Shown here piece by piece: positions 9,402-17,635 of a stretch of DNA of 64,000 nt. The notes below the pieces were generated by a model. The model saw nothing but the letters and a program-made list of their open reading frames with translations, made no database searches and was not told where the DNA came from. A program made the position numbers and the translations under genes. How positions within the stretch are numbered: the stretch's first letter is position 1; each line of letters opens with the position of its first letter. Source of the DNA: Paenibacillus sp. PK3_47 (GTDB lineage Bacteria > Bacillota > Bacilli > Paenibacillales > Paenibacillaceae); contig NZ_CP026029.1 of assembly GCF_023520895.1 (NCBI RefSeq), forward strand, positions 4,526,001 through 4,590,000, written 5' to 3'.

Positions 9402-9436
9402 AGCAGCAGCCTCCCGGTCAGGGGAGAGCTGCTGCT
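9402..9436. repeat. GC-rich hairpin, second copy
   Basis: This repeats 8901-8935 with one base changed (AGAGCTGCTGCT for AGAACTGCTGCT). It lies directly downstream of the TCAACGG end of the dispersed element. Confidence 0.7.
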
Positions 9437-9459
9437 CAGTGCTTGCTATGGGAAATCAG

Positions 9460-9505
9460 GAGCTGTTTCCAGTGCAGAACATTCTGCCGGGGAACAGCTC
9501 TTTTT
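9460..9505. terminator. Terminator at the 3' end of the alpha-galactosidase gene
   Basis: GAGCTGTTTCC (9460-9470) pairs with GGGAACAGCTC (9490-9500) with one mismatch or bulge, and TTTTT follows on the plus strand. The inner bases GCAGAACATTCTGC also fold. It lies just beyond the stop of the minus-strand GH36 gene and could act in both directions. Confidence 0.55.
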
Positions 9506-9521
9506 GCTGCGTTTACGGGAA

Positions 9522-11804
9522 TTAACGCTGTACGGCTTTCAGACGATAGGTGCAGCTGACGAAATCGCCGCGCAGGTCAGAGACCACAAGTCCGATACGC
9601 ATCAGGCGGTCGCCGCCGTAAGGCGTGCCGTCAAAGGCTGTCTGGAACGGAGCGGAGCTGTCTGCTGAGGATGTATCCGTTCCTCCGTGGCTGTCCGTGC
9701 TATCGGCTGCTCCGGTTTCAATCACGTAATCCAGCTCTGGATTCAGTCCCTTGAGCGTAAGCCGTGAGATCGGCGCGTTAGGTGTGGCGAGTACGCGGAA
9801 ATAAGCGACAAAAGCTTCCGTTTTGTCTTCACTGACGAACATCCAGGCGGTGTCCCCGCTGCCTTCAAAAGGACTGAGCAGACGGTACATATCGCCCTGC
9901 TGCACCAGTGTGCGGATTTCCTTGTACTGGGCAATCTGTTTGGCAGCCAGGTTTTTCTCAGCCTCGGTGAAGGTTCTGAGATCCAGTTCATAGCCGAAGT
10001 TGCCGCTCATGGCCACATCGCCGCGGATGGCCAGCGAAGTGGTCCGTTCCACCTGATGGTTCGGCACTGCCGATACGTGTGCACCCATGCTGCTCGCCGG
10101 GTATACGATGCTAGTACCGTATTGAATGGACAGACGTTCGATAGCGTCGGTATCATCGCTGGTCCAGGTCTGCGGCATGTAGAACAGCATACCCGGATCG
10201 AAACGGCCGCCGCCGCCGGAGCAGCTCTCGAACAGGATGTCAGGGAACTGCGAAGTCAGGCGTTCCATCAGATTATACAGGCCGAGCATATAACGGTGGG
10301 CCGTTTCCTGCTGGCGCTCAGGGCCTGCTGCGGCGGAGGCGATCTCCGTCATGTTGCGGTTCATGTCCCACTTGACATAAGTGATAGGTGCGCTGGCGAA
10401 CACAGCGCTCAAAGTCTCATACAGATAGTCGCAGACTTCCGGGCGGGAAAGGTCGAGAATCAGCTGGTTGCGCGCCTCGGTACGGCGGCGCCCTTCAGCG
10501 TGCAGGCACCAGTCCGGATGCTTGCGGTACAGATCGCTGTCGGGAGAGACCATCTCCGGCTCAACCCACAGGCCAAACTGGAGGCCTTCATTGTTTACAC
10601 GGTTAGCGAGATCAGCTAAGCCGCCAGGCAGCTTGCGGCGGTCTTCGAACCAGTCGCCGAGTGAGCTGTTGTCCTTGTCGCGCTTGCCGAACCAGCCGTC
10701 ATCAAGGACGAACAGCTCGATGCCGAGCGGGCCGGCTTCTTTGGCGATTGCGGCGATTTTGTCGGCGTCAAAGTCAAAATAAGTCGCTTCCCAGTTATTA
10801 ACGAGAATCGGACGGGCTTTATCACGGTGGACACCGCGGCACAGACGGGTCCGGTACAGGCGGTGATAGGTGCGGGACATGCCGCCGAGTCCTTCACCGG
10901 AGTAGACCAGCACAGCTTCCGGAGTCTGGAAGGATTGGCCCGGCTCCAGCAGCCAAGAGAAGTCGAACGGGTTGATCCCGATCGTTACGCGGGTCTGGCC
11001 GAACTGTTCAACCTCAGCCGCTGCAGCAAAGCTGCCGCTGTATACTAGGCTGAAGCCGTATACATCGCCGTGGTCTTCATCCGCACCGGGGCGCAGCAGC
11101 GCGAGGAACGGATTGGCCTGGTGGCTGCTTGAGCCGCGGCGGCTTTCCAGCGACAGTGCTGCACCTGGAACCAAAGGCCGGCGCTGCATATGGCGCTCTC
11201 TTACCCAAGCTCCGCTCAGATGCAGCGTATCATAATCAGAGTCGGCAAAATCAACCGACGCGCTCAGCGCCTGCTCAAGCCGCAGCGGTGCTGTGCCGTT
11301 ATGTTCGAACCGTACAGAACGGGCGATCGCGCTGTGGCCTGCGAACACGGTATACAGAAGCCTAACGGTAAGGCCGGCATAGTCATCCCTCAGGATAAGC
11401 TCCAGTGTCTTCGCCTCGTCCTCAGTCTCTGCATAAACTGCCGGAAGTCCTTCCAGCGCAGGCTTGCCCGGAATAATGGTGTAGCCTGTGTACTTCAGCT
11501 CAGTAATCCGGCTGCCGTCAGCAAGTTTGGCCTGGTAAGCAGGCCGGCGGAAATCGCCGCTGCCGTACTGCGGATATTCCTGGGGCAGGGCGTCCGGGGA
11601 AAAGACAGGCTTCTCCGGCCGCGGGGTCGGGGAGAAGGAAGAGCGTTCACGCAGCACCAGCGCATCAGCCAGGCTGCTGTCATGGCGGAGCTGTGCACCC
11701 CAGTATACATGGGAAGGATAGCCTTCGGTTAATTGGATAATATAGCTGGTATCTTTGGATTGAAGATGGAACAGGCCAAGACTGTCGTCTACAAAAATAT
11801 TCAT
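9522..11804 (-). CDS. Alpha-galactosidase, glycoside hydrolase family 36
   Basis: The 760-residue cytoplasmic enzyme hydrolyses alpha-1,6-galactosides such as melibiose and raffinose. It has the N-terminal beta-supersandwich, a TIM barrel with the nucleophile motif YVKWDMNRN (Asp near 480), ESCSGGGGRFD, the acid/base motif SDDTDAIERL and PNHQ, and a C-terminal beta domain. Length and motifs fit the tetrameric bacterial GH36 type (AgaN/RafA). I chose the ATG at 11804 (MNIFVDD), with AAGGAGCGTT upstream. A longer frame to 11915 has no binding site and would run into the regulator gene. It lies 76 bases downstream of a LacI-type gene on the same strand, which probably regulates it. Confidence 0.95.
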   Translation of the reverse strand: MNIFVDDSLGLFHLQSKDTSYIIQLTEGYPSHVYWGAQLRHDSSLADALVLRERSSFSPTPRPEKPVFSPDALPQEYPQYGSGDFRRPAYQAKLADGSRITELKYTGYTIIPGKPALEGLPAVYAETEDEAKTLELILRDDYAGLTVRLLYTVFAGHSAIARSVRFEHNGTAPLRLEQALSASVDFADSDYDTLHLSGAWVRERHMQRRPLVPGAALSLESRRGSSSHQANPFLALLRPGADEDHGDVYGFSLVYSGSFAAAAEVEQFGQTRVTIGINPFDFSWLLEPGQSFQTPEAVLVYSGEGLGGMSRTYHRLYRTRLCRGVHRDKARPILVNNWEATYFDFDADKIAAIAKEAGPLGIELFVLDDGWFGKRDKDNSSLGDWFEDRRKLPGGLADLANRVNNEGLQFGLWVEPEMVSPDSDLYRKHPDWCLHAEGRRRTEARNQLILDLSRPEVCDYLYETLSAVFASAPITYVKWDMNRNMTEIASAAAGPERQQETAHRYMLGLYNLMERLTSQFPDILFESCSGGGGRFDPGMLFYMPQTWTSDDTDAIERLSIQYGTSIVYPASSMGAHVSAVPNHQVERTTSLAIRGDVAMSGNFGYELDLRTFTEAEKNLAAKQIAQYKEIRTLVQQGDMYRLLSPFEGSGDTAWMFVSEDKTEAFVAYFRVLATPNAPISRLTLKGLNPELDYVIETGAADSTDSHGGTDTSSADSSAPFQTAFDGTPYGGDRLMRIGLVVSDLRGDFVSCTYRLKAVQR

Positions 11805-11880
11805 ATCAGTAACGCTCCTTTTAGTGTAATGAGGTTCACTAGAATTCAGGGGTCCAGGGCTGTGTGACATCGCTGATGGG

Positions 11881-12870
11881 TTAATCAGCAGCACCGCCGC
11901 AGCTGTCCCGGACAATCAGCTTCGTGCCGATGATCGTATGCGACGGCGCTTCACGCCCTTCAAACCGTTCGGCCAGAAGCTGGACGGCAGCTTTGCCCAT
12001 CTGTTCCGGGTAAGCGCGTACAGTGGTCAGCGGAGGCTGGACATAAGCGGCCATCTCAATATCATCGAAGCCGACAACCGCCATCTCCTCCGGTACCTGT
12101 ACGCCGTGATCATGCAGGGCACGCAGGGCGCCGACCGCCAGCGGATCACTGGCTGCAAAGCAGGCCGTCGGCCGTTTGCCGCCTGCCAGCAGCTCATCCA
12201 TCATCCGGTAGCCGTCAGCACTGCTCCAGCTGCCCGTGCGGATCAGCCCGGCATCATAACACCCTTTCTCCGTCAGAATCCGCTTAAAATGATGTGCGCG
12301 CCGCTCGCCTTCCCCCCCGCCGCCGATAAAGGCAATGTCACGGTGGCCAAGTGCTAGCAGATGCCCGAGTGCCTGGTTGACCGCCTGGCGGAAGTGGGTA
12401 CGTACCGAGTCATAATCAGGGCGTTCCAGGTACTGGTCGACAAGCACAATTGTATTCGGATCGGAATGAAGCCCTTCCAGATCCTGAAGGTCAAAGCCGC
12501 CTACGACGATAAGGCCATCGCCGGGCCGCAGGGCCGGATGAGAGGTGCGCCCGCGCAGCGTCTGGCCGAGCACAATGCCCAGCTCTTCACAGCGAAGCTC
12601 TACCCCCCGGCGGATCGATCCGTAATAGGGATCGTCCCGTTCCTCTTCAGGCGAACACCAGAGCAGGAGCGAGACGGTTTTGCCGCCCAGCTTCGTATCC
12701 CGCTTCATCTGCTTGAGCCGGGCCGGCTTGTAGCCAAGCTGTCCGGCGACGGCAAAAATACGGGTCCGTGTATCGTCACTGACAGACAGGGAAAGGTCAT
12801 TATTGAGCACTCTTGATACAGTAGCGGCAGATACGCCAGCCTCGCGGGCGATGTCTTTAATCGTTGCCAA
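11881..12870 (-). CDS. LacI-family transcriptional regulator of the galactoside gene
   Basis: This repressor has the N-terminal LacI HTH (ATIKDIAREAGVSAATVSRVLN) and a periplasmic-binding-protein-like sensor domain (about 60-325, with TACFAASDPLAVGALRALHD and VVGFDDIEMA). I chose the TTG that gives MATIKDIA, the usual start of the family, with AAGGCGTGAG upstream; a GTG three codons earlier is possible. It is first in a unit with the GH36 gene, so the ligand is probably an alpha-galactoside or galactose. A palindrome directly upstream (12886-12907) is a likely operator, which implies autoregulation. Confidence 0.92.
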   Translation of the reverse strand: MATIKDIAREAGVSAATVSRVLNNDLSLSVSDDTRTRIFAVAGQLGYKPARLKQMKRDTKLGGKTVSLLLWCSPEEERDDPYYGSIRRGVELRCEELGIVLGQTLRGRTSHPALRPGDGLIVVGGFDLQDLEGLHSDPNTIVLVDQYLERPDYDSVRTHFRQAVNQALGHLLALGHRDIAFIGGGGEGERRAHHFKRILTEKGCYDAGLIRTGSWSSADGYRMMDELLAGGKRPTACFAASDPLAVGALRALHDHGVQVPEEMAVVGFDDIEMAAYVQPPLTTVRAYPEQMGKAAVQLLAERFEGREAPSHTIIGTKLIVRDSCGGAAD

Positions 12871-12885
12871 GCTGCTCACGCCTTT

Positions 12886-12907
12886 TTTAGTTAATAAATT
12901 TACTAAA
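12886..12907. promoter_or_regulatory. Candidate LacI-family operator upstream of the regulator gene
   Basis: The imperfect palindrome TTTAGTTAAT-A-AATTTACTAAA is 16 bases upstream of the chosen start. Its half-site TTTAGTNAAT and its position fit an autoregulatory operator, although it lacks the central CG of many LacI-family sites. Confidence 0.45.
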
Positions 12908-13052
12908 TCACAGCTACAATATTATCACCGGGCTTTCATTCTTTCAAGTGTACTTTTTTTGGCCCCTGAGCGCGGCTGCTGCAGCTTCTTCTAAATCGGG
13001 AAGGATTGTGTTACCATGTTGAATACTCATTGTCCTGACGGAGGTAACCCGC

Positions 13053-14891
13053 TTGAAAATTATTGTATACATCCGGAAATGGTTCGGCCGGCTCCGGTTC
13101 AAAAGCAAGGTCATTGCCATATTTCTTCCCCTGCTGATTTTTTCTCTGCTTATTCTGGGCGCATTGTCCAGCCATTTATTCAGCCGTTCGCTGATTGACC
13201 GGACTACACGCAATGTTGCCGATGAATCCCAGCTTATTCTTTCCCGAACGGATTATATTCTCCGCAGTGCAGAAACGGCGGCCAATATTATGGTCACCAA
13301 CATTAACCGTCTGTACGAAACTTATCCGGCTGTCCAGACCGCAGCGGTTACGCTGGAGCAGATACGTTTTTCCAATCTGATGCAGAGCCGGCTCTCCACC
13401 GATCTGTCCATCTTCAGGGAAGTGGATGCGGCGGTGTTCGTCGGTAACGACGGTACTGTGTATCCTTCCTACACATCGGGCCGGGATGAGGGAGGCATTG
13501 CTGCCAGCGGCATGCTGGAGCAGGTGAAGGAGGCTGACAGCTATGGAACGTCACACTGGTTCGATATGCAGCAGCGGGATTACATGACGCCTGACCCGGC
13601 ATCTCCTGTACTTACCCTGGGGAAAATAGTCATCAATATTGATACCGGCGAGACGCTCGGCACACTGTTCCTGATTATAAAAGAGGAGCAGCTGTCCGCA
13701 TTCTTACAGTCCAGCGATCCGGCAGCACCCAAGAGTTACTATTTCATGGATAAACAGCTGCGCATCGTGGCTGCGGCAGACAAAAACAGCCTGCTGACAC
13801 AGATAGAGCCCTCAATGGCAGCAGAGATCGGAAAGAATCACGCGTCAACACGTGCCGCCAGCTTCTCTTATAGAGAGGACGGCAATCTGGTAACGGTCAG
13901 CCATTACGGCCGGATGGACTGGGAGCTGATCAATGTGGTTTCCCTCCAGCTGCTGACGGCCGATGTCCGGCAGAATGTGAGGCTGACGGCGCTGGTAGGA
14001 GCGCTGTGCCTGATTTTTTCCCTGTTCGGTGCCAGCCTCCTGTCCCGGATGGTGGCAGGTCCCCTGGAACGGCTGACCAGAGCGATGCGCCAGGTCGTCA
14101 GCGGAGATCTGGAACCGGTGGTGGAAGCGAAGACCGAAGACGAAATCGGGACGATCGCGGAAGCGTTCAACTTTATGGTCGGACGTGTACGGGAGCTGCT
14201 TCATAAAGTGACACAGGAACAGAACCGCAAACGGGAGTACGAGCTTGCACTGATCAGCGCGCAGATCAAGCCGCATTTTTTATATAACACGCTGGATACG
14301 ATCTATGTACTGAATGAGCTTGACCGCAACGAAGAGGCGCGGGACACGACCAAGGCGCTGGCGGATTTTTACCGGATGGTGCTGAACAAAGGAAGAGAGC
14401 TTATCATTCTGGAAAAGGAAGCGGAGATCACCGACGATTATCTGGCCATCATGCAGATCCGTTATCCGGATGTATTCCGCTACGAGATTGATATTCCGGC
14501 TGAGCTGTCAGGAACGCCGGTTCCGAAGCTGTCGCTGCAGCCGCTGGTCGAGAACGCTATTTATCACGGACTTAAGAAAAAGGGCAGCAAAGGCTTCATC
14601 CGTATCCAGGCGTTTGCTGTGGACGGTAAGGTATTCGTACAGGTGATTGACAATGGTGTCGGCATGGAGGAGGAGCGGATCGAATCCATTATGTCGGGCT
14701 ATTCGCCGGAGGAGGAAACACGCTCTATCGGTACATACAGTGTGCAGCAGCGGCTGAGCCTGTATTTTGGAGAGGAATATGGCCTGACTGTGCAGAGCGC
14801 GCTGGGTGAGGGGACTACGGTGGAGCTGTCGCTGCCTATGCTTGGAAATGAAAAGAGGGATGAACAGGATGTACAAGGTGATGATCGTTGA
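13053..14891 (+). CDS. Sensor histidine kinase of the YesM/LytS type
   Basis: The 612-residue membrane kinase has a transmembrane helix (about 22-45), an extracellular Cache-like sensor of about 260 residues, a second helix (about 305-330), a HAMP domain (about 330-385), the His_kinase domain with QIKPHFLYNTLDTIYVL (His408) and a C-terminal HATPase with LQPLVENAIYHGLK and DNGVGM. This is the YesM subfamily, usually paired with an AraC-type response regulator and a sugar importer. The start is TTG with GGAGGTAA six bases upstream. The stop overlaps the start of the response regulator by 23 bases, so they are translated together. Confidence 0.94.
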   Translation: MKIIVYIRKWFGRLRFKSKVIAIFLPLLIFSLLILGALSSHLFSRSLIDRTTRNVADESQLILSRTDYILRSAETAANIMVTNINRLYETYPAVQTAAVTLEQIRFSNLMQSRLSTDLSIFREVDAAVFVGNDGTVYPSYTSGRDEGGIAASGMLEQVKEADSYGTSHWFDMQQRDYMTPDPASPVLTLGKIVINIDTGETLGTLFLIIKEEQLSAFLQSSDPAAPKSYYFMDKQLRIVAAADKNSLLTQIEPSMAAEIGKNHASTRAASFSYREDGNLVTVSHYGRMDWELINVVSLQLLTADVRQNVRLTALVGALCLIFSLFGASLLSRMVAGPLERLTRAMRQVVSGDLEPVVEAKTEDEIGTIAEAFNFMVGRVRELLHKVTQEQNRKREYELALISAQIKPHFLYNTLDTIYVLNELDRNEEARDTTKALADFYRMVLNKGRELIILEKEAEITDDYLAIMQIRYPDVFRYEIDIPAELSGTPVPKLSLQPLVENAIYHGLKKKGSKGFIRIQAFAVDGKVFVQVIDNGVGMEEERIESIMSGYSPEEETRSIGTYSVQQRLSLYFGEEYGLTVQSALGEGTTVELSLPMLGNEKRDEQDVQGDDR

Positions 14892-15984
14892 TGATGAGCC
14901 GCTGTTCCGTGATTTTTTGCGGCTGAAAATGGACTGGAAGCGGCACGGCTTCGAGGTATGCTGCGAAGCGAGAAACGGACAGGAGGCGCTGCTTGAGGCG
15001 GAGAAGCATCAGCCGCATCTGGCGCTGGTTGATATTAACATGCCGTTTATGAACGGCATTGAGCTTGCGGTCAAGCTGAAGGACCGTTTTAAACGGATGG
15101 TCATTGTATTTATTTCAGGACACAATGAATTTGAATATTTGCAGAAGGCTGTGCGGACAGGGGTGCAGGATTATCTGCTCAAGCCGTTTAACGAAGCGGA
15201 GATGCTGGAAATGCTCGCCCGGATCGCACCCAAGCTGCCGCAATTATCCCGTGAGCAGGAAGCCGGACCGGAAGCAGAAGCTGAGAGCGGCGGGCGAGAA
15301 GGTGTGCCGTCCGGACAGGAAGCGCCGGAAATCAGCGCCGCCCGCGACGCGATTGTGCTTGGCCTGCGCATGAAAGATGCCGAGGTTCTGGAGGAGGTCC
15401 GCAAGGCGGTCCGCCAGCTTCGCGCCTGCAGGTGGGGAGATGAATATGCGGATGCGATGATGATGGGGCTGGTCTCGCTTGTATTGACCTTTGCAGGAGA
15501 GCGGGGCTTCTCCTACAACCGGGTATGGGACAGCGAGGCGGACAAATCGCCATTTGAGAGGCTGAAAGCCTGCGGCTCCTGGGACGAAGCGGAGGAGTGG
15601 CTGATTGCGTTGTACCGCAGAGTGATTCAGCTGACGGAAGATGTGAAGCCTACGAAGGCCTCCCAATTGTTCGCATCGGCGATCAGCTACATCGAGCAGC
15701 ACTACGCTGACGCAGATCTTTCAGCCGAGCAGGTCGCCGGCGGCGTCTATGTAGACCCCAGTTACCTGCGCCGGGTATTCCGCAAGGAGTCGGGCTATTC
15801 CATTGTCGACCATATCACACACATCCGCATGAAAAAGGCACGCACCCTCCTGCTGGAAGGCAACCGCAAACTTGCCGACATCTCCGAGAGCGTCGGATAC
15901 GCCGACCCCAACTATTTCAGCAAAAGCTTCAAAAAACGCTTCGGTGTCACCCCGACCGAGTATGAGAAGCTGGTTAAAAAGTGA
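14869..15984 (+). CDS. Response regulator with AraC-type DNA-binding domain (YesN type)
   Basis: The 371 residues comprise a receiver domain (1-120, VMIVDDEP, phospho-acceptor Asp55 in LVDINMPFMNG, Lys in DYLLKPF), a variable linker with a Glu/Gly-rich stretch (about 127-155) and a C-terminal AraC double HTH (about 275-370, YVDPSYLRRVFRKESG and SVGYADPNYFSKSFKKRFG). I chose the ATG giving MYKVMIVDDEP, with GAGGG upstream; ATGs at 14848 and 14860 are alternatives. It pairs with the upstream kinase. The nearest importer downstream (17636) is the likely target, but 1.6 kb of repeats lies between. Confidence 0.93.
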   Translation: MYKVMIVDDEPLFRDFLRLKMDWKRHGFEVCCEARNGQEALLEAEKHQPHLALVDINMPFMNGIELAVKLKDRFKRMVIVFISGHNEFEYLQKAVRTGVQDYLLKPFNEAEMLEMLARIAPKLPQLSREQEAGPEAEAESGGREGVPSGQEAPEISAARDAIVLGLRMKDAEVLEEVRKAVRQLRACRWGDEYADAMMMGLVSLVLTFAGERGFSYNRVWDSEADKSPFERLKACGSWDEAEEWLIALYRRVIQLTEDVKPTKASQLFASAISYIEQHYADADLSAEQVAGGVYVDPSYLRRVFRKESGYSIVDHITHIRMKKARTLLLEGNRKLADISESVGYADPNYFSKSFKKRFGVTPTEYEKLVKK

Positions 15985-15997
15985 ATTTGTTGGCTGG

Positions 15998-16690
15998 GGG
16001 CGGGGAGAGAAGGTAGTGGAGTGAAGGCAAAGTGGCTAGTGGGAAGAGTAGAGTGGTTGAGTAAATAGTGAAGTGGCTGGTGGGAAGAGAAGAATAATTG
16101 AGTAAAGGTGAAATGGCTGGTGGGAAGGGAAGAGTAGTTGAGTAAAGTGTGGATTGGCTAGTGGGAAGAGTAGAGTGGTGAGTAAATAGTGAAGTGGCTG
16201 GTGGGAAGAGAAGAGTAGTTGAGTAAAGGTGAAATGGCTGGTGGGAAGGGAAGAGTAGTTGAGTAAAGTGTGGATTGGCTGGTGGGAAGGGGAGAGTAAT
16301 TGAGTAAAGAGTGACGTGGCTGGTGGGAAGAGTAGAGTGGTTGAGTATAGAATGAAGTGGCTGGTGGGAAGAGAAGGTAGTAGAGTAAAGATTGAGGTGA
16401 CTGGTGGGAAGGGAAGAGTAGTTGAGTAAAGTGTGACGTGGCTGGTGGGAAGGGGAGAGTAATTGAGTAAGGTGTGAAGTGGATGGTGGGAAGGGAAGAG
16501 TAATTGAGTAAAGTGTGAAGTGGCTGGTGGGAAGGGAAGAGTAGTTGAGTAAAGTGTGAAGTGGATGGTGGGAAGGGAAGAGTAGTTGAGTAAAGTGTGA
16601 AGTGGCTGGTGGGAAGGGAAGAGTAGTTGAGTAAAGTGTGAAGTGGATGGTGGGAAGGGAAGAGTAGTTGAGTAAAGTGTGAAGTGGCTG
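15998..16690. repeat. Purine-rich tandem array with a 41-bp unit
   Basis: About 16 copies of a 41-bp unit resembling GTGGCTGGTGGGAAGGGAAG + AGTAGTTGAGTAAAGTGTGAA follow the response-regulator stop almost directly. The plus strand is nearly all G and A with some T; C is rare. Units differ by point changes and small indels, and no palindrome is seen. Long frames stay open through it only because the unit lacks stops. It is not coding as far as I can see. Confidence 0.9.
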
Positions 16691-16760
16691 GCAGGTTGAG
16701 CTATAGTGGACAATGGTGTTCTTGTATACGAAGGATGGTTAGCGTTAGCGTCGGTGTCAG

Positions 16761-17480
16761 GATGAAAGGTATAAATACCTTTGAATTCACAGGAAATGGC
16801 CCATTTGGCGGAATGAAGGGTAAAAATACCTTTGAATCCTATGGAGACGGCCAATGTGGCAGAATGAAGGGTATAGATACCTTTGTTTCCGCAGAAATTT
16901 TCCAATGCGGCAAAATAAAAGGTATAAATACCTTCGAAATCCGCCGACCCGCCCGGTGGCCCCAAATCAGCGGGAAAAATCCCGCTGAATTCGCCAAACC
17001 CGTCCGGCGGAGCCAAATCAGCGGGAAAAATCCCGCTGAATCCGCCAAACCCGTCCGGCGGAGCCAAATCAACGGGAAAAATCCCGCTGAATTCGCCGAA
17101 CCCGTCCGGCGGCCCCAAATCAGCGGGAAAACTCCCGCTGAATTCGCCGAACCCGTCCGGCGGCCCCAAATCAACGGGAAAACTCCCGCTGAATTCGCCG
17201 AACCCGTCCGGCGGCCCCAAATCAACGGGAAAACTCCCGCTGAATTCGCCGAACCCGTCCGGCGGCCCCAAATCAGCGGGAAAACTCCCGCTGAATTCGC
17301 CGAACCCGCCCGGCGGCCCCAAATCAACGGGAAAAATCCCGTTGATATCGCCGAACCCGCCCGGCGGTCCCAAATCAGCGGGAAAACTCCCGCTGAATTC
17401 GCCGAATCCGTCTGGCGGCCCCAAATCAACGGGAAAACTCCCGTTGATATCGCCGAACCCGCCCGGCGGCCCCGCACAAT
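16761..17480. repeat. Class II palindrome array, 51-bp unit, 14 copies with a stem switch
   Basis: An 18-bp palindrome starts at 16765 and every 51 bases after it to 17428, 14 in all. The first four have the stem AAAGGTA/TACCTTT with small changes. The next ten have AGCGGGA/TCCCGCT or AACGGGA/TCCCGTT, in the same register. Each unit of the second type also carries GAATTCGCC and CCCGTCCGGCGG. The unit is a multiple of three, so frames remain open on both strands, but the translations are low-complexity repeats and I treat them as non-coding. Confidence 0.92.
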
Positions 17481-17487
17481 CCATACA

Positions 17488-17511
17488 ATCACCCCTAAGG
17501 GTGATTTTTTT
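17488..17511 (+). terminator. Terminator or attenuator upstream of the sugar importer operon
   Basis: ATCACCC (17488-17494) pairs with GGGTGAT (17499-17505) and seven T follow. Directly after it, CCCGT-TTTTT-ACGGG-TAATG-CCCGT (17514-17539) offers two mutually exclusive short hairpins. It may end read-through from the repeat region or attenuate the operon. Confidence 0.6.
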
Positions 17512-17570
17512 GTCCCGTTTTTTACGGGTAATGCCCGTTTTATGCCTTAAGATTACCCGCAGTCTGAGGC

Positions 17571-17576
17571 TATAAT
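17571..17576 (+). promoter_or_regulatory. Candidate sigma-A -10 box of the importer operon
   Basis: TATAAT lies 60 bases upstream of the lipoprotein start. The best -35 match at suitable distance is TTAAGA with an 18-base gap, which is weak. Confidence 0.4.
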
Positions 17577-17635
17577 GTGAATGTAGCAAGGACATCATAG
17601 CTAAAAGACATAAACTTCCATAGGGGGATACAACA

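Noticed and set aside
11805..11915. N-terminal extension of the alpha-galactosidase to 11915
   Set aside because: There is no binding site at that start and it would overlap the end of the regulator gene, whereas ATG 11804 has AAGGAGCG and begins with the family's usual sequence.
16761..17480. CRISPR array
   Set aside because: The whole 51-bp unit repeats, with no unique spacers, and no cas gene is in the window. The same holds for the arrays at 39.7 and 55.4 kb.
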